The notes: generated by a model not told the origin, from the sequence alone. 64,000 bases of DNA from Chryseomicrobium sp. FSL W7-1435 (GCF_038595005.1 NZ_CP151997.1:1984001-2048000), one strand, 5' to 3'. Shown: positions 50,897-60,526, counted from the first letter of the stretch. A program made the numbers and translations.

Positions 50897-52435
50897 TTAT
50901 ACAGGAAATACAGGATGCTTACGTGGTGGCGCTGGGATATCCTTTGTTTCATAAAGAGCCAACCGATCTACCAGTTCTTGACGAAGCTGAGACGGGGCGA
51001 TGATTTCATCAACAATCATTTCTGACGCCAGTTTGTAAATATCAATTTCCTTTTTATATTCTGCATGTTTCTCTTGCACATAAGCAAGTCTTTCTTTCGG
51101 ATCTTCAATGGACTCGATTTTATTCGAATAGACGGCATTAACAGCTGCTTCAGGTCCCATTACAGCAATCTGCGCAGTCGGCAGTGCCAAACAGACATCT
51201 GGTTCAAAAGCAGGACCAGCCATTGCATAAAGGCCTGCTCCATACGCTTTGCGTACAACAACAGAGATTTTTGGCACAGTAGCTGAACTCATAGCCGCAA
51301 TTAGTTTTGCACCATGACGGATAATCCCACCACGTTCCACTTTCGTTCCAATCATGAAGCCAGGAACATCAGCTAAGAACAACAATGGAATATGGAATGC
51401 GTCACACAAGGATATAAATTTAGCTCCTTTGTCTGCCGAATCAATAAACAATACGCCGCCTTTAACTTTTGGTTGATTAGCAATTATGCCGACCGGTTTC
51501 CCATCAATTCGCGCCAGTCCTGTAATTAGTTCAGCTGCAAAGAGTTTCTTAATTTCGAAGAAGCTGCCTTCATCAATCAACTGATCAATTGCCTCATACA
51601 TATCGAATGGAGCATTTTGATTTTCAGGAATGATTTCTTCTAGAGAACGTCCAACTTTTGGATTCACTGCCTCAAGTACTGGAGGCTTCTCTAAGAAGTT
51701 TGCGGGAAAGAGCGCTAAGTATGACTTTGCCATTTCAATAGCTTGTTCTTCGCTTTCTGCTAGAACATCCCCACAACCACTCACTGTACAGTGCATGCGG
51801 GCTCCACCCATTTCTTCTAACGTCACTTTCTCTCCGATGACCTTTTCTGCCATACGTGGTGAGCCCAAATACATGGACGCATTGCCATCAACCATGACTA
51901 CGATGTCACAGAATGCCGGAATATAAGCTCCCCCCGCTGCTGATGGTCCAAAGAGCAAGCAGATTTGCGGGATAAACCCTGATAATCTGACTTGATTGTG
52001 GAATATGCGACCCGCTCCACGACGATTAGGGAACATATCTAATTGGTCAGTTATTCGAGCCCCCGCTGAGTCTACTAAATAGAGTAAAGGCAAGCGATTT
52101 TTTTCAGCGACTTCTTGTATACGAATAATTTTTTCAACAGTTCGTGAACCCCATGAACCAGCCTTGACTGTCGAGTCGTTTGCCATCACACAGACCATCT
52201 GACCGCCAACTTTTCCTGTCGCTGTGACCACCCCATCTGCCGGCAAATCTCCCGCTTCTGAATTAGCGAACTTTGCATCTTCTTTATAAACCCCATCATC
52301 AAATAAAAGAGCTAAACGATCGCGCACAAATAATTTACCTTGCTCTTTCATTTTGTCATGGTATTTAGATGCACCCCCTGCAAAAATCGTTGCTACTTTT
52401 TCTTCTAGACGCTCATTGTATGGTTTTGTAACCAT
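50897..52435 (-). CDS. Acyl-CoA carboxyltransferase subunit (YngE/PccB-like)
   Basis: Carboxyltransferase that moves CO2 from biotin to an acyl-CoA (propionyl- or methylcrotonyl-type). Two crotonase-fold halves: MANDSTVKAGSWG, YLVDSAGARITDQ, FGPSAAGGAYIPA and GGARMHCTVSGCGD in the N half; GAKFISLCDAFHIPLLFLAD and KAYGAGLYAMAGPAFEPD in the C half. ATG at 52435 is 8 bases after GGGGG; the ATG at 52441 touches it. 512 residues, close to B. subtilis YngE. The substrate cannot be fixed from sequence. Confidence 0.9.
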   Translation of the reverse strand: MVTKPYNERLEEKVATIFAGGASKYHDKMKEQGKLFVRDRLALLFDDGVYKEDAKFANSEAGDLPADGVVTATGKVGGQMVCVMANDSTVKAGSWGSRTVEKIIRIQEVAEKNRLPLLYLVDSAGARITDQLDMFPNRRGAGRIFHNQVRLSGFIPQICLLFGPSAAGGAYIPAFCDIVVMVDGNASMYLGSPRMAEKVIGEKVTLEEMGGARMHCTVSGCGDVLAESEEQAIEMAKSYLALFPANFLEKPPVLEAVNPKVGRSLEEIIPENQNAPFDMYEAIDQLIDEGSFFEIKKLFAAELITGLARIDGKPVGIIANQPKVKGGVLFIDSADKGAKFISLCDAFHIPLLFLADVPGFMIGTKVERGGIIRHGAKLIAAMSSATVPKISVVVRKAYGAGLYAMAGPAFEPDVCLALPTAQIAVMGPEAAVNAVYSNKIESIEDPKERLAYVQEKHAEYKKEIDIYKLASEMIVDEIIAPSQLRQELVDRLALYETKDIPAPPRKHPVFPV

Positions 52436-52457
52436 GCCCATCTCCCCCTAAGTTGTC

Positions 52458-52670
52458 TTATTCGAAAGTTACGAGAGTATCTCCTTCATTGACAAAATCG
52501 CCTTCAGCAACAAGAATTGTAGCAATTTTACCCGTTTGATCTGATTCAACCGGGATTTCCATTTTCATAGATTCAAGAACAAGTACAACATCCCCTGTTA
52601 CTACTTCTTCTCCAACCGCTTTGTTTAAAGTAAATACTGTACCTGCCATTGATGAAACGAGTGTTTTCAT
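52458..52670 (-). CDS. Short biotin carboxyl carrier protein (YngHB-like)
   Basis: Stand-alone 70-residue biotinyl domain. Biotinylated lysine lies in LESMKMEIPV. The flat beta-barrel has the GTVFTLNKAVGEEV and GDFVNEGDTL repeats. It carries biotin between the biotin carboxylase (four-base overlap upstream) and the carboxyltransferase downstream. Short carriers like this occur with yngH-type carboxylases and are distinct from AccB of fatty-acid synthesis. Confidence 0.93.
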   Translation of the reverse strand: MKTLVSSMAGTVFTLNKAVGEEVVTGDVVLVLESMKMEIPVESDQTGKIATILVAEGDFVNEGDTLVTFE

Positions 52671-54025
52671 TGTGATTCCTCCATTTTTTGTTTTCTATAA
52701 AGATCAATAACGTTCGTAGCATAAACACCCTCTTCAAAAGGTGCGTAGTTTAGGAACGACTGGAAAAAAGCTAAATTTGACTTCACGCCTTGTACATCGA
52801 GTTGCTGCAACGCCACTTTCGCGCGCTCCAGTGCTTGCTCACGACTTTCACCTGATATGATAATCTTTGCAATCATCGGATCATAATAAGGTGTCACGTT
52901 AGTGCCTTCTTCATAACCAGAATCGATTCGAATTCCTTCACCTTCCGGAAAAACAAGTTTCTCAAGTTTTCCAGGTGATGGCATGAAACGGTCCGAATCT
53001 TCTGCATAAAGTCGAAACTCAAGAGCATGACCATGGCTCTCCAAATCTTCTTGGCTTGTGATTGGAAGAGATTGACCCATAACGGTGCGTAATTGCCATT
53101 CAACTAAATCTTGACCGGTAATTAACTCTGTAATGGGATGCTCCACCTGCAACCGCGTATTCATTTCAAGAAAATAAAAGTTTTCTTGTTCGTCCATAAT
53201 GAATTCGACGGTGCCCGCATTTTTATACTGAACAGCTTCAGCTGCTTTTACTGCCGCTGCATATAGCTCTTGTTTCGTTTTTTCTGACAATGCAGGTGAA
53301 GGAGCTTCTTCAATCACTTTTTGGTTTCTTCGTTGAACGGAACAATTGCGCTCATATAAGTGATACACCGAACCGTGCGCATCCCCAAAAATCTGCACTT
53401 CGATATGGCGGGCAGGATCTATAAATTTTTCAACAAATACGGCATCATTGCCAAAATAATTTTTAGCGCGCGTTTTGATACCAGTAAATTGTTGAGCGAG
53501 CGTTTGCTCGTTTTCACATTTGACCATCCCAATACCGCCTCCACCAGCAGAAGCTTTCAGCATGACTGGGTATCCTATTGCGTTTGCAAAAGCAACTGCT
53601 TCTTCTGCTGTGGATAGCCCGACTTCTGTTCCTGGAACCACCGGCACATTCGCTTGCTTCATCGTCTCACGAGAAGCAATCTTGTCACCCATCTTGTCAA
53701 TCGTGTCAGCTGATGGACCGATGAAACGAATACCTGCTTTTTCGATTTCTCGAACAAATTCAGCATTCTCTGATAAAAAGCCATAGCCTGGGTGGATGGC
53801 ATCCACTTGTTCTTGTTTAGCGATTTTTATAATAGCCTCTTTATTTAAATACGATTGATTGACTGGCGCAGGTCCAATCAAATGTGCAACAGTTGCCTGT
53901 TTTACAAATGGCATAGTTGCATCTGCCTCTGAATAGACAGCTACAGTCTCAATCCCCATTTTGTTGCAGGTCCGTATAATGCGGCTTGCGATTTCTCCCC
54001 GATTCGCAATTAAAATACGTTTCAT
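52667..54025 (-). CDS. Biotin carboxylase subunit of acyl-CoA carboxylase (YngH/AccC-like)
   Basis: ATP-grasp enzyme carboxylating biotin. MKRILIANRGEIASRIIRT start, GYGFLSENAEFV, glycine loop KASAGGGGIGM, HIEVQIFGD, and EMNTRLQVEHPITE with catalytic residues. The frame is open 45 codons further upstream, but ATG at 54025 follows GGGGAGAAATGTT and gives 452 residues. Linked genes suggest catabolic (leucine/propionate) rather than fatty-acid-synthesis use. Confidence 0.92.
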   Translation of the reverse strand: MKRILIANRGEIASRIIRTCNKMGIETVAVYSEADATMPFVKQATVAHLIGPAPVNQSYLNKEAIIKIAKQEQVDAIHPGYGFLSENAEFVREIEKAGIRFIGPSADTIDKMGDKIASRETMKQANVPVVPGTEVGLSTAEEAVAFANAIGYPVMLKASAGGGGIGMVKCENEQTLAQQFTGIKTRAKNYFGNDAVFVEKFIDPARHIEVQIFGDAHGSVYHLYERNCSVQRRNQKVIEEAPSPALSEKTKQELYAAAVKAAEAVQYKNAGTVEFIMDEQENFYFLEMNTRLQVEHPITELITGQDLVEWQLRTVMGQSLPITSQEDLESHGHALEFRLYAEDSDRFMPSPGKLEKLVFPEGEGIRIDSGYEEGTNVTPYYDPMIAKIIISGESREQALERAKVALQQLDVQGVKSNLAFFQSFLNYAPFEEGVYATNVIDLYRKQKMEESQ

Positions 54026-54056
54026 AACATTTCTCCCCTTCCCCACACTTTCTAAG

Positions 54057-54114
54057 TCTATACGAAAGATGAAAGCGATTTCAACTATGAATTGACAAAT
54101 TAATTCAAATTGTC
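54057..54114 (-). promoter_or_regulatory. Candidate promoter and operator upstream of the biotin carboxylase gene
   Basis: Minus strand TTGAAA (54079-54084), 16-base spacer, TATAGA (54057-54062). Nine bases upstream of the -35 lies an imperfect 21-base palindrome (54094-54114) with arms GACAA and TTGTC; 16 of 21 positions are symmetric. It could bind a TetR- or GntR-type regulator, but its owner is unknown. Confidence 0.4.
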
Positions 54115-54122
54115 CGCACTTT

Positions 54123-54881
54123 TTATTTTTTGCGGGATAAAAAACGATCGACGGCTTCATGATGGGCAGGTTGTTCCCATAGTTCAGCGCATGTTTTGGC
54201 TTCTTGCATTATGCGATCCAGTACTGCTTTTTCGCGTAGGGGAGCAGTCACTATTTTTTTATAGGCCTTCGCTACACTTGGATGATGTTGTTTCATTTTT
54301 ACTAAAAAGTCTGCTAAAGCTGCCCATTTATCTCCTTCAAACACTTCTGTTGCCCAATTAAGTTTAGCTAATTCGTGCGCAGAAAGTGGCTCTGCTTCTG
54401 TTGTAAATCGAAGTAGTTGATCATAGGCCATCCCTTTCACCTGCAAGAGAGTTGTCCCTCCCCAGCCTGAAGTTATGGCTAAGCGACCTTGAACAAAACC
54501 TGCTTTAGCATCTGTATGAACGAGACGGTAATCACAAGCTGAAGCAATTTCAGCTCCTCCACCAATAGCTGTTCCATTGACTAATGCAATAATCGGTACG
54601 GGTTGTATGGCGAGTTCATAAAGAAGAGTAGCCATGCGTTCGTGAATTTCCCACGCTTGCTGTTCGGTGCGTAAGGAATGAAAGACGCTAAGGTCTCCCC
54701 CGCTACAAAACGCTCGGTTCCCTTCTCCCGTGATGACACCAAAATGAACATCGGGTTTAGCAAGTCTTTCGATAAAGAGTGCGATGCCGTCAATCACTTC
54801 ATGATTGACCGCGTTATGTATTTCTGGTCTTGTAATTTGAAACTGAACGATACCGTCCAATTGAGTGATGCGAAAACTCAT
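54123..54881 (-). CDS. Enoyl-CoA hydratase/isomerase family protein (YngF-like)
   Basis: Crotonase-fold enzyme. The N half has RPEIHNAVNHEVIDGI, the oxyanion loop FCSGGDLSVF and ALVNGTAIGGGAEIASACDY (second oxyanion Gly). A Glu/Asp catalytic pair is not obvious at the usual second position (FVQGRLAITSGWGGTTLL). Start ATG 54881 follows GGGAGGAAATTGG; 252 residues. Lies at the head of the acyl-CoA carboxylase module; methylglutaconyl-CoA hydratase or isomerase are both possible. Confidence 0.82.
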   Translation of the reverse strand: MSFRITQLDGIVQFQITRPEIHNAVNHEVIDGIALFIERLAKPDVHFGVITGEGNRAFCSGGDLSVFHSLRTEQQAWEIHERMATLLYELAIQPVPIIALVNGTAIGGGAEIASACDYRLVHTDAKAGFVQGRLAITSGWGGTTLLQVKGMAYDQLLRFTTEAEPLSAHELAKLNWATEVFEGDKWAALADFLVKMKQHHPSVAKAYKKIVTAPLREKAVLDRIMQEAKTCAELWEQPAHHEAVDRFLSRKK

Positions 54882-54901
54882 CCAATTTCCTCCCATAAAA
54901 A

Positions 54902-54940
54902 AAAGACTACCAAAGAGCCATGGTCTCTCTGGTAGTCTTT
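54902..54940 (-). terminator. Terminator of ylbN-rpmF
   Basis: Perfect 11-base arms aaagactacca (54902-54912) and tggtagtcttt (54930-54940), with further partial pairing inside the 17-base loop, then a U8 run on the minus strand. About 65 bases after rpmF and just before the SD of the enoyl-CoA hydratase gene. Confidence 0.88.
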
Positions 54941-55006
54941 ATTATACGGATAACTCTAAAAGTTATCAGTATTTATGTTCTAAAACAGTGTTGCGCAAAT
55001 ACTGAA

Positions 55007-55180
55007 TTATTTGCTTACAACTTCTTTCCCTTTGTAGTGACCGCATGACTTACATACGCGGTGAGCCAATTTTGCTTCACCACAGTTAGGGCATGCAACC
55101 ATACCTGGTACAGATAGTTTGAAATGCGTACGACGCTTTCTTTTTGCAGTTTTAGAAGTTCTTCTAAATGGTACAGCCAT
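55007..55180 (-). CDS. rpmF: 50S ribosomal protein L32
   Basis: 57-residue zinc-ribbon ribosomal protein: basic N-terminus [19 protein letters not shown] and two CxxC knuckles (CPNCG, CKSCG). A GTG at 55189 lies nearer the SD, but ATG at 55180 is 8 bases after GGAGG and matches the universal start. The zinc-binding (C+) form is encoded. Downstream of ylbN as in most bacteria. Confidence 0.97.
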   Translation of the reverse strand: MAVPFRRTSKTAKRKRRTHFKLSVPGMVACPNCGEAKLAHRVCKSCGHYKGKEVVSK

Positions 55181-55201
55181 TGATGGCACCTCCTTACAGA
55201 T

Positions 55202-55726
55202 CTAATCGTCTGTTTGATCAAAATACTTAGCTAATTCAGCAAGTCTTGGATCCGTTTTTTGTTCGCCAGCTTCCTTTTCCTTCAGCTCTTCTTCCGTTGC
55301 ATAACTCCAAAAGCTTCCGCCTTCCGGCCTCCGCTCGTCTGCATCTTCTTTAAAAACTTGTAGAGGAATAGTCAAAAGAATCAATTCTTCCAAAACTGGG
55401 TCGGCGTGAATTACGTCTCCTTCAACAGGATGGACATTCTCGCTTTCTGCAGCATGCTCTGACCAATCAAACATTTCTGTTGAATCAATCGAAAATGGAA
55501 ATTCAACATCTTCCCATGTCCTTGAACATGGTAAAATGAGGTGTCCTTCTAACTGAAAGTGGCAAGTTAAACTCGCTGCACCAACTGTGCAACGGGCCTT
55601 TACATGTACGGGTGATACGTGCCGAATCTCAGGATTTCGTTTCATCAGTTCAGGAAGATGAACTTCTTCGTCAATATCCATATGACTGCGACGGTATTTC
55701 GCCAATTGATGAATTGTCCATTTCAT
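55202..55726 (-). CDS. ylbN: YceD/DUF177 protein YlbN
   Basis: Conserved partner of rpmF, needed for 23S rRNA accumulation in other organisms; molecular action unknown. The DUF177 core covers about residues 45-150 with VKARCTVGAASLTCHFQLEG and LPCSRTWEDVEFPF; the tail is acidic. 174 residues. SD GAGGTGATAAACGT. Transcribed with rpmF from a consensus promoter. Confidence 0.9.
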   Translation of the reverse strand: MKWTIHQLAKYRRSHMDIDEEVHLPELMKRNPEIRHVSPVHVKARCTVGAASLTCHFQLEGHLILPCSRTWEDVEFPFSIDSTEMFDWSEHAAESENVHPVEGDVIHADPVLEELILLTIPLQVFKEDADERRPEGGSFWSYATEEELKEKEAGEQKTDPRLAELAKYFDQTDD

Positions 55727-55755
55727 ACGTTTATCACCTCAAGACAACAAAGTTG

Positions 55756-55784
55756 ATTATATAACGTGCAGAAATAGATGTCAA
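55756..55784 (-). promoter_or_regulatory. Consensus sigma-A promoter of ylbN-rpmF
   Basis: Minus strand -35 TTGACA (55779-55784), 17-base spacer, -10 TATAAT (55756-55761): a full consensus match, suited to high ribosomal-protein expression. The -10 is about 30 bases before the ylbN ATG. Confidence 0.92.
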
Positions 55785-55793
55785 GATAATTTC

Positions 55794-55822
55794 TTGTCAC
55801 CTGTTTTCTATGCACGTATACT
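55794..55822 (+). promoter_or_regulatory. sigma-A promoter of tmcAL
   Basis: Plus strand -35 TTGTCA (55794-55799), 17-base spacer, -10 TATACT (55817-55822). It is back to back with the ylbN promoter, 9 bases between the two -35 boxes. Confidence 0.82.
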
Positions 55823-55851
55823 GATACTAGTATACGAAGGAGCGATGAAAA

Positions 55852-57045
55852 TTGAAAGCGACAGGTGTAGTTGTGGAGCATAATCCTTTTCATAATGGAC
55901 ATTCTTATCATGTTCAACAAGCACTCGAAGTGACAGGTGCAGATGTAGTAATCGCCGTGATGTCAGGAAATTTCCTGCAACGTGGTGAGCCGGCTCTGGT
56001 AGATAAGTGGACGCGCGCTGAAATGTCCTTATCAAGTGGCGTGGATCTTGTCATCGAGTTACCTTACCGCTATGCTACAGCGTCTGCTAAAGAATTTGCA
56101 CAGGGTGCTATCCATCTATTAGATCATTTGAAGTGTGAAACGTTTGTATTTGGAAGTGAACATGGTCGAGTAGAAGATTTTTTAACCACTCATTCGCTTA
56201 TTCACTCCAATCAACAGCGCTACAATCTACAAATCAAAGAGTCGCTCTCTAGTGGCAAGAGCTACCCAATGGCTTTACAGGATGCTTTTCAAAGTCTAAA
56301 TCCAGACAGTGCTAAATCCGTTGATTTGTCTCTACCAAACAATATACTTGGCTTTCATTATGTAGAAGCCGCGTATGATAAAACTATTCAACCGCTCACT
56401 ATTCAACGAATCGGGGCAGGCTATCACGACTTTATCGAAGAAGGACAAGCAATCGCTAGTGCTACCGGTATTCGTCACTCATTATTTGAAACATTGACGA
56501 TTCCTGGAGAACATGTTCCTGTTACTACATACCGATTGTTGCAAAATTGGAATGAAGAGTACCAACAATTTGCTAGCTGGGAGGAATTTTGGCCAACACT
56601 GCGCTATGCTATTTTGTCCAAGACGCCAGAACAGCTGAAACAACATGCAGAAGTCACTGAAGGAATTGAACATGCTATTCACAAACATGCCAAATCCTCT
56701 ACTAGTTATACTCAATTTATGCACAATTTAAAATCAAAACGTTATACCTGGACTAGATTACAACGAATGGTGACACATATTTATACCGGTTTTTTAGAAA
56801 CTCAACGTTCTAGAGAGATGCCGGATGCCATACGTCTTCTTGGTATGACGAAAGCTGGGCAAGCGTATTTAAATCAATATAAAAAGGACTTCTTGCTCCC
56901 ACTTGTTTCTCGTTTAGCTAGCAGTGATTCTCCATTCTTGGCTCATGATAGTCGTTCTTCAGACCTTTATTACTTGGGCTTTTCATCGGCGAAGCTACAC
57001 GATTTAGTTGGAACGGAACATAAAAAACTGCCTCTTAGGATTTAG
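55852..57045 (+). CDS. tmcAL: tRNA(Met) cytidine acetate ligase TmcAL (YlbM)
   Basis: Forms N4-acetylcytidine at the elongator tRNA-Met wobble base using acetate and ATP. The nucleotidyltransferase-like core starts with KATGVVVEHNPFHNGHSYHV (HxGH-type motif HNGH), then MSGNFLQRGEPALVDKW and LPYRYATASAKEFAQGA. 397 residues. TTG start 9 bases after AAGGAG; an out-of-frame ATG sits between. The second residue matches the family's MKA start. Plus-strand gene, convergent with ylbL. Confidence 0.93.
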   Translation: MKATGVVVEHNPFHNGHSYHVQQALEVTGADVVIAVMSGNFLQRGEPALVDKWTRAEMSLSSGVDLVIELPYRYATASAKEFAQGAIHLLDHLKCETFVFGSEHGRVEDFLTTHSLIHSNQQRYNLQIKESLSSGKSYPMALQDAFQSLNPDSAKSVDLSLPNNILGFHYVEAAYDKTIQPLTIQRIGAGYHDFIEEGQAIASATGIRHSLFETLTIPGEHVPVTTYRLLQNWNEEYQQFASWEEFWPTLRYAILSKTPEQLKQHAEVTEGIEHAIHKHAKSSTSYTQFMHNLKSKRYTWTRLQRMVTHIYTGFLETQRSREMPDAIRLLGMTKAGQAYLNQYKKDFLLPLVSRLASSDSPFLAHDSRSSDLYYLGFSSAKLHDLVGTEHKKLPLRI

Positions 57046-57057
57046 GAGGCAGTTTTT
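57023..57057. terminator. Bidirectional terminator containing both tmcAL and ylbL stops
   Basis: Twelve-base arms aaaaactgcctc (57023-57034) and gaggcagttttt (57046-57057) pair perfectly. The tmcAL TAG (57043-57045) and ylbL TAA (complement of 57035-57037) both fall in the 11-base loop. U-runs occur on both strands. Confidence 0.9.
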
Positions 57058-58075
57058 CTAAATAGTCCAGTGCATCATCAATTGTTTTAACAGGTACAAT
57101 TTCAATGTCTAAACCAAGCTCTTCCTTAGCGTCAAGAGCATCTTGATAATTACTTTGTAAATCTGGATTTTGTTCTAATATGTCTGCGGCAATTACATCG
57201 TCTGGCGCAAACATGAAATCCACCTCTTCGTTAGCAGCTGCGACGACTTTTAAGTCGATACCGCCAATGCGACCTACAGTGCCATCCCCCGCTATTTCAC
57301 CAGTACCTGCAATACGGTAACCTTTGGTCAAATCTCCCTCAACAAGTTGATTCATGATTTCAAGCGTGAACATAAGACCTGCAGAAGGCCCACCGATTTC
57401 TTCAGACTGAAATACGACTTCTCGTTCCGTAGTAATCTCTTGATCTTGCTGATACGAAATCCCAACTGCTGGGCGATCCGGCAATTCAGGAATGCTTCCT
57501 AATGTAATGGTCACTTGTTGCTTTTCACCATCTCGGTCAATCGTTAAGTTAATAGTGTCTCCTACGTCTTTTGTTAAAATAAATTCTTGCAGTGCTGTCT
57601 CACTTACATCGGTCGACCCATCAATTGCTTGAATGCGATCACCTGGCTTTAAAATGCCATCTGCCGGGCTTTCTTTCACTACAGAATAAATAAACAATCC
57701 ATTGTTTACAAGTTCATAAGGGTACCCTGTCTTATCATAGGCTACCTGTATAGCATTCAATTGCGAATTCGACATCAATTTTAACTGTCTCACTTCGTAA
57801 GCTTCATCATCTTCATCTTCTCTGCGAATTTGGTTCGCTTTCATGAGATGTTCGGGATCACGCCAAGACTGATATATATAGGTGGCGGGCGTCGCTTTTG
57901 ATAATGCAATGGTTAACAAGCGCAATTCCCCTTCATCCCCACGGTCTTTTGCTTCTACCTCGACTATCGGTGACAGTTCGTATGCGCCACCTGGTTTTGA
58001 AATATAATAATCCAACGGATAAAACAAAAATAATAATGCAGCTAGAATTCCAAATGGTCCTGCCCATCTCTTCAT
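57035..58075 (-). CDS. ylbL: PDZ/Lon-type membrane serine protease YlbL
   Basis: Membrane-anchored extracellular protease; in B. subtilis it degrades the division inhibitor YneA with CtpA. TM at about 8-24. PDZ domain about 120-190 (YSVVKESPADGILKPGDRI). S16 Lon-type protease domain with catalytic Ser231 in GGPSAGL and Lys276 in GIDLKVVAA, the Ser-Lys dyad. 346 residues. It converges with tmcAL, overlapping by 11 bases. Confidence 0.92.
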   Translation of the reverse strand: MKRWAGPFGILAALLFLFYPLDYYISKPGGAYELSPIVEVEAKDRGDEGELRLLTIALSKATPATYIYQSWRDPEHLMKANQIRREDEDDEAYEVRQLKLMSNSQLNAIQVAYDKTGYPYELVNNGLFIYSVVKESPADGILKPGDRIQAIDGSTDVSETALQEFILTKDVGDTINLTIDRDGEKQQVTITLGSIPELPDRPAVGISYQQDQEITTEREVVFQSEEIGGPSAGLMFTLEIMNQLVEGDLTKGYRIAGTGEIAGDGTVGRIGGIDLKVVAAANEEVDFMFAPDDVIAADILEQNPDLQSNYQDALDAKEELGLDIEIVPVKTIDDALDYLEKLPPKS

Positions 58076-58143
58076 CTGTTCTCCTCATTTCCGTTAGCTA
58101 TCTAACTCTAGATGCACTCGTCTCCATTAAAAACTTGTAGGAG

Positions 58144-58983
58144 TTGACTCCCGTTCACCAACTCATCCAATTAAGCTGTTTGATCATGATGGTACTTGGT
58201 CTGTTTTTCCCTGTCGCTTCTTTCGAAGGTGCTACGAGTGGGCTCACCCTGTTTTTGACTGTGCTAGTACCATATCTGCTTCCATTTTTAACATTTTCCA
58301 AGCTATTCATGCACACGGTCACTCGAAAAACTACATCTCCGTCGGCTTTTTGGATGTATTGTTTGGCATCGGTAGGTGGTTATCCTAATGGCGCTTTACT
58401 CGTGAAACAGGCTTATGAGCAAGGGCGATTAAAGTCCCCCGCTTGGTTGCTTGCTGCGTTGCAATTTCCTAGCCCTATGTTTTTAATCGCTTTTGTAGGA
58501 ATTGCGAGTCTTAATGATCGAATGATTGGGATAACGCTTTACTTATTGCTGCATGGTATTAATTTGAGTATATTCATCCTTTGGCTATTACGCAAAAGTT
58601 CAACACTTGAACCTGCTGTTTCCTTGCCACGTCGACCTGCTCAGTCTTTCTTCTTATCCATTTCAGAGACTTTAACAATTATTGCGGTGTCTGTTATTGT
58701 CAGCAGCTCACTCGCTGAAGTGTTGGTTCAAACCTTCGTATTGCCCGATTCATTTGCCGCCATACTTTATGGCGTATTAGAACTGTCAGCTGGTATAGAA
58801 CAATTTGCCGATTTAAATGTACCTCTTTTTTATTACGGTTTGCTGATTGGATTTACAGGTATGAGTATTCATCTCCAAAATTACCTGCTATTACGAGGGT
58901 TAGGAATTTCTTTTGCCCCTTATTGGGCTACACGATTGCTAACGATGCTCGTATTGGGACTCATTCTTTACTGTCTGGCATAA
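58144..58983 (+). CDS. ylbJ: Compact YlbJ-like membrane protein (nucleoside-transporter gate domain)
   Basis: Polytopic membrane protein related to sporulation protein YlbJ, needed for cortex formation in B. subtilis. About 7 spans. Similarity is clearest in TLFLTVLVPYLLPFLTFSKL and SVGGYPNGALLVKQAYEQGR. Only about 279 residues against roughly 400 in Bacillus. The start is uncertain: the TTG at 58144 directly abuts TAGGAG, and an ATG 14 codons on has no SD. Position between ylbL and coaD matches ylbJ. Confidence 0.72.
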   Translation: MTPVHQLIQLSCLIMMVLGLFFPVASFEGATSGLTLFLTVLVPYLLPFLTFSKLFMHTVTRKTTSPSAFWMYCLASVGGYPNGALLVKQAYEQGRLKSPAWLLAALQFPSPMFLIAFVGIASLNDRMIGITLYLLLHGINLSIFILWLLRKSSTLEPAVSLPRRPAQSFFLSISETLTIIAVSVIVSSSLAEVLVQTFVLPDSFAAILYGVLELSAGIEQFADLNVPLFYYGLLIGFTGMSIHLQNYLLLRGLGISFAPYWATRLLTMLVLGLILYCLA

Positions 58984-58987
58984 AAAA

Positions 58988-59005
58988 ATGAAGCACTCGG
59001 CTTCA

Positions 59006-59006
<1 letters not shown>
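58988..59006. terminator. Terminator of coaD (also ends ylbJ)
   Basis: Arms atgaagc (58988-58994) and gcttcat (59000-59006) around a 5-base loop. A U7 run follows on the minus strand; plus-strand follow-on is CATTCTTTT. The coaD stop lies at the base. Confidence 0.75.
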
Positions 59007-60063
<1,057 letters not shown>

Positions 60064-60139
60064 CATCTCCCCCCTTTCCAATTGGTGCGATATTTAGTAA
60101 ATTAACATAAGTAGCTTAAACAAGAAAGGACGTTACACT

Positions 60140-60526
60140 ATGATTCAACGCTTTATTGAGCTTGGTGAAGGATACGGAGATGTATTCGAACTATGTGAAC
60201 TAGCACGTACTAACAAACACCGTATTCACCATGCCTTCATTTTACACGGAACGAAAAATGACAAAAAAAGTGTCTCCTTGGCACTGGCATTAAAACCAGC
60301 TGGAGACGTTCCTTTTATACCCATTTATTGTTGCAGAGAAGGGATCCCGCACCAACTTCCGAAAACAGGCAGGCAGCTTGCATTTGAACAAACGATGGCT
60401 GATTTGGATATTGTTCCTGTGACGCTTGAGGTGAAGCATTCAAGTGAATTTGGTTCAGTAGAGCATTACTACCAGTCGCTAATCGCCATTATGCGGTTGA
60501 ATCACTTGCTACCACCATTATCATAG
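60140..60526 (+). CDS. DUF7147 family protein (old label: methylthioribose kinase)
   Basis: 128-residue protein conserved beside rsmD/ylbG in Bacillales, once mislabelled methylthioribose kinase. Conserved ends are [18 protein letters not shown] and [15 protein letters not shown]; the middle has [14 protein letters not shown]. No kinase motif, TM or signal is present. ATG follows GAAAGGACG. Function unknown. It converges with ylbG, overlapping by 6 bases. Confidence 0.8.
   Translation: MIQRFIELGEGYGDVFELCELARTNKHRIHHAFILHGTKNDKKSVSLALALKPAGDVPFIPIYCCREGIPHQLPKTGRQLAFEQTMADLDIVPVTLEVKHSSEFGSVEHYYQSLIAIMRLNHLLPPLS

Noticed and set aside
54941-54946. TATAAT on the minus strand as promoter of the enoyl-CoA hydratase gene
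   Set aside because: It overlaps the foot of a strong terminator whose U-run lies downstream, so a transcript starting here would meet it at once; no -35 at proper distance.
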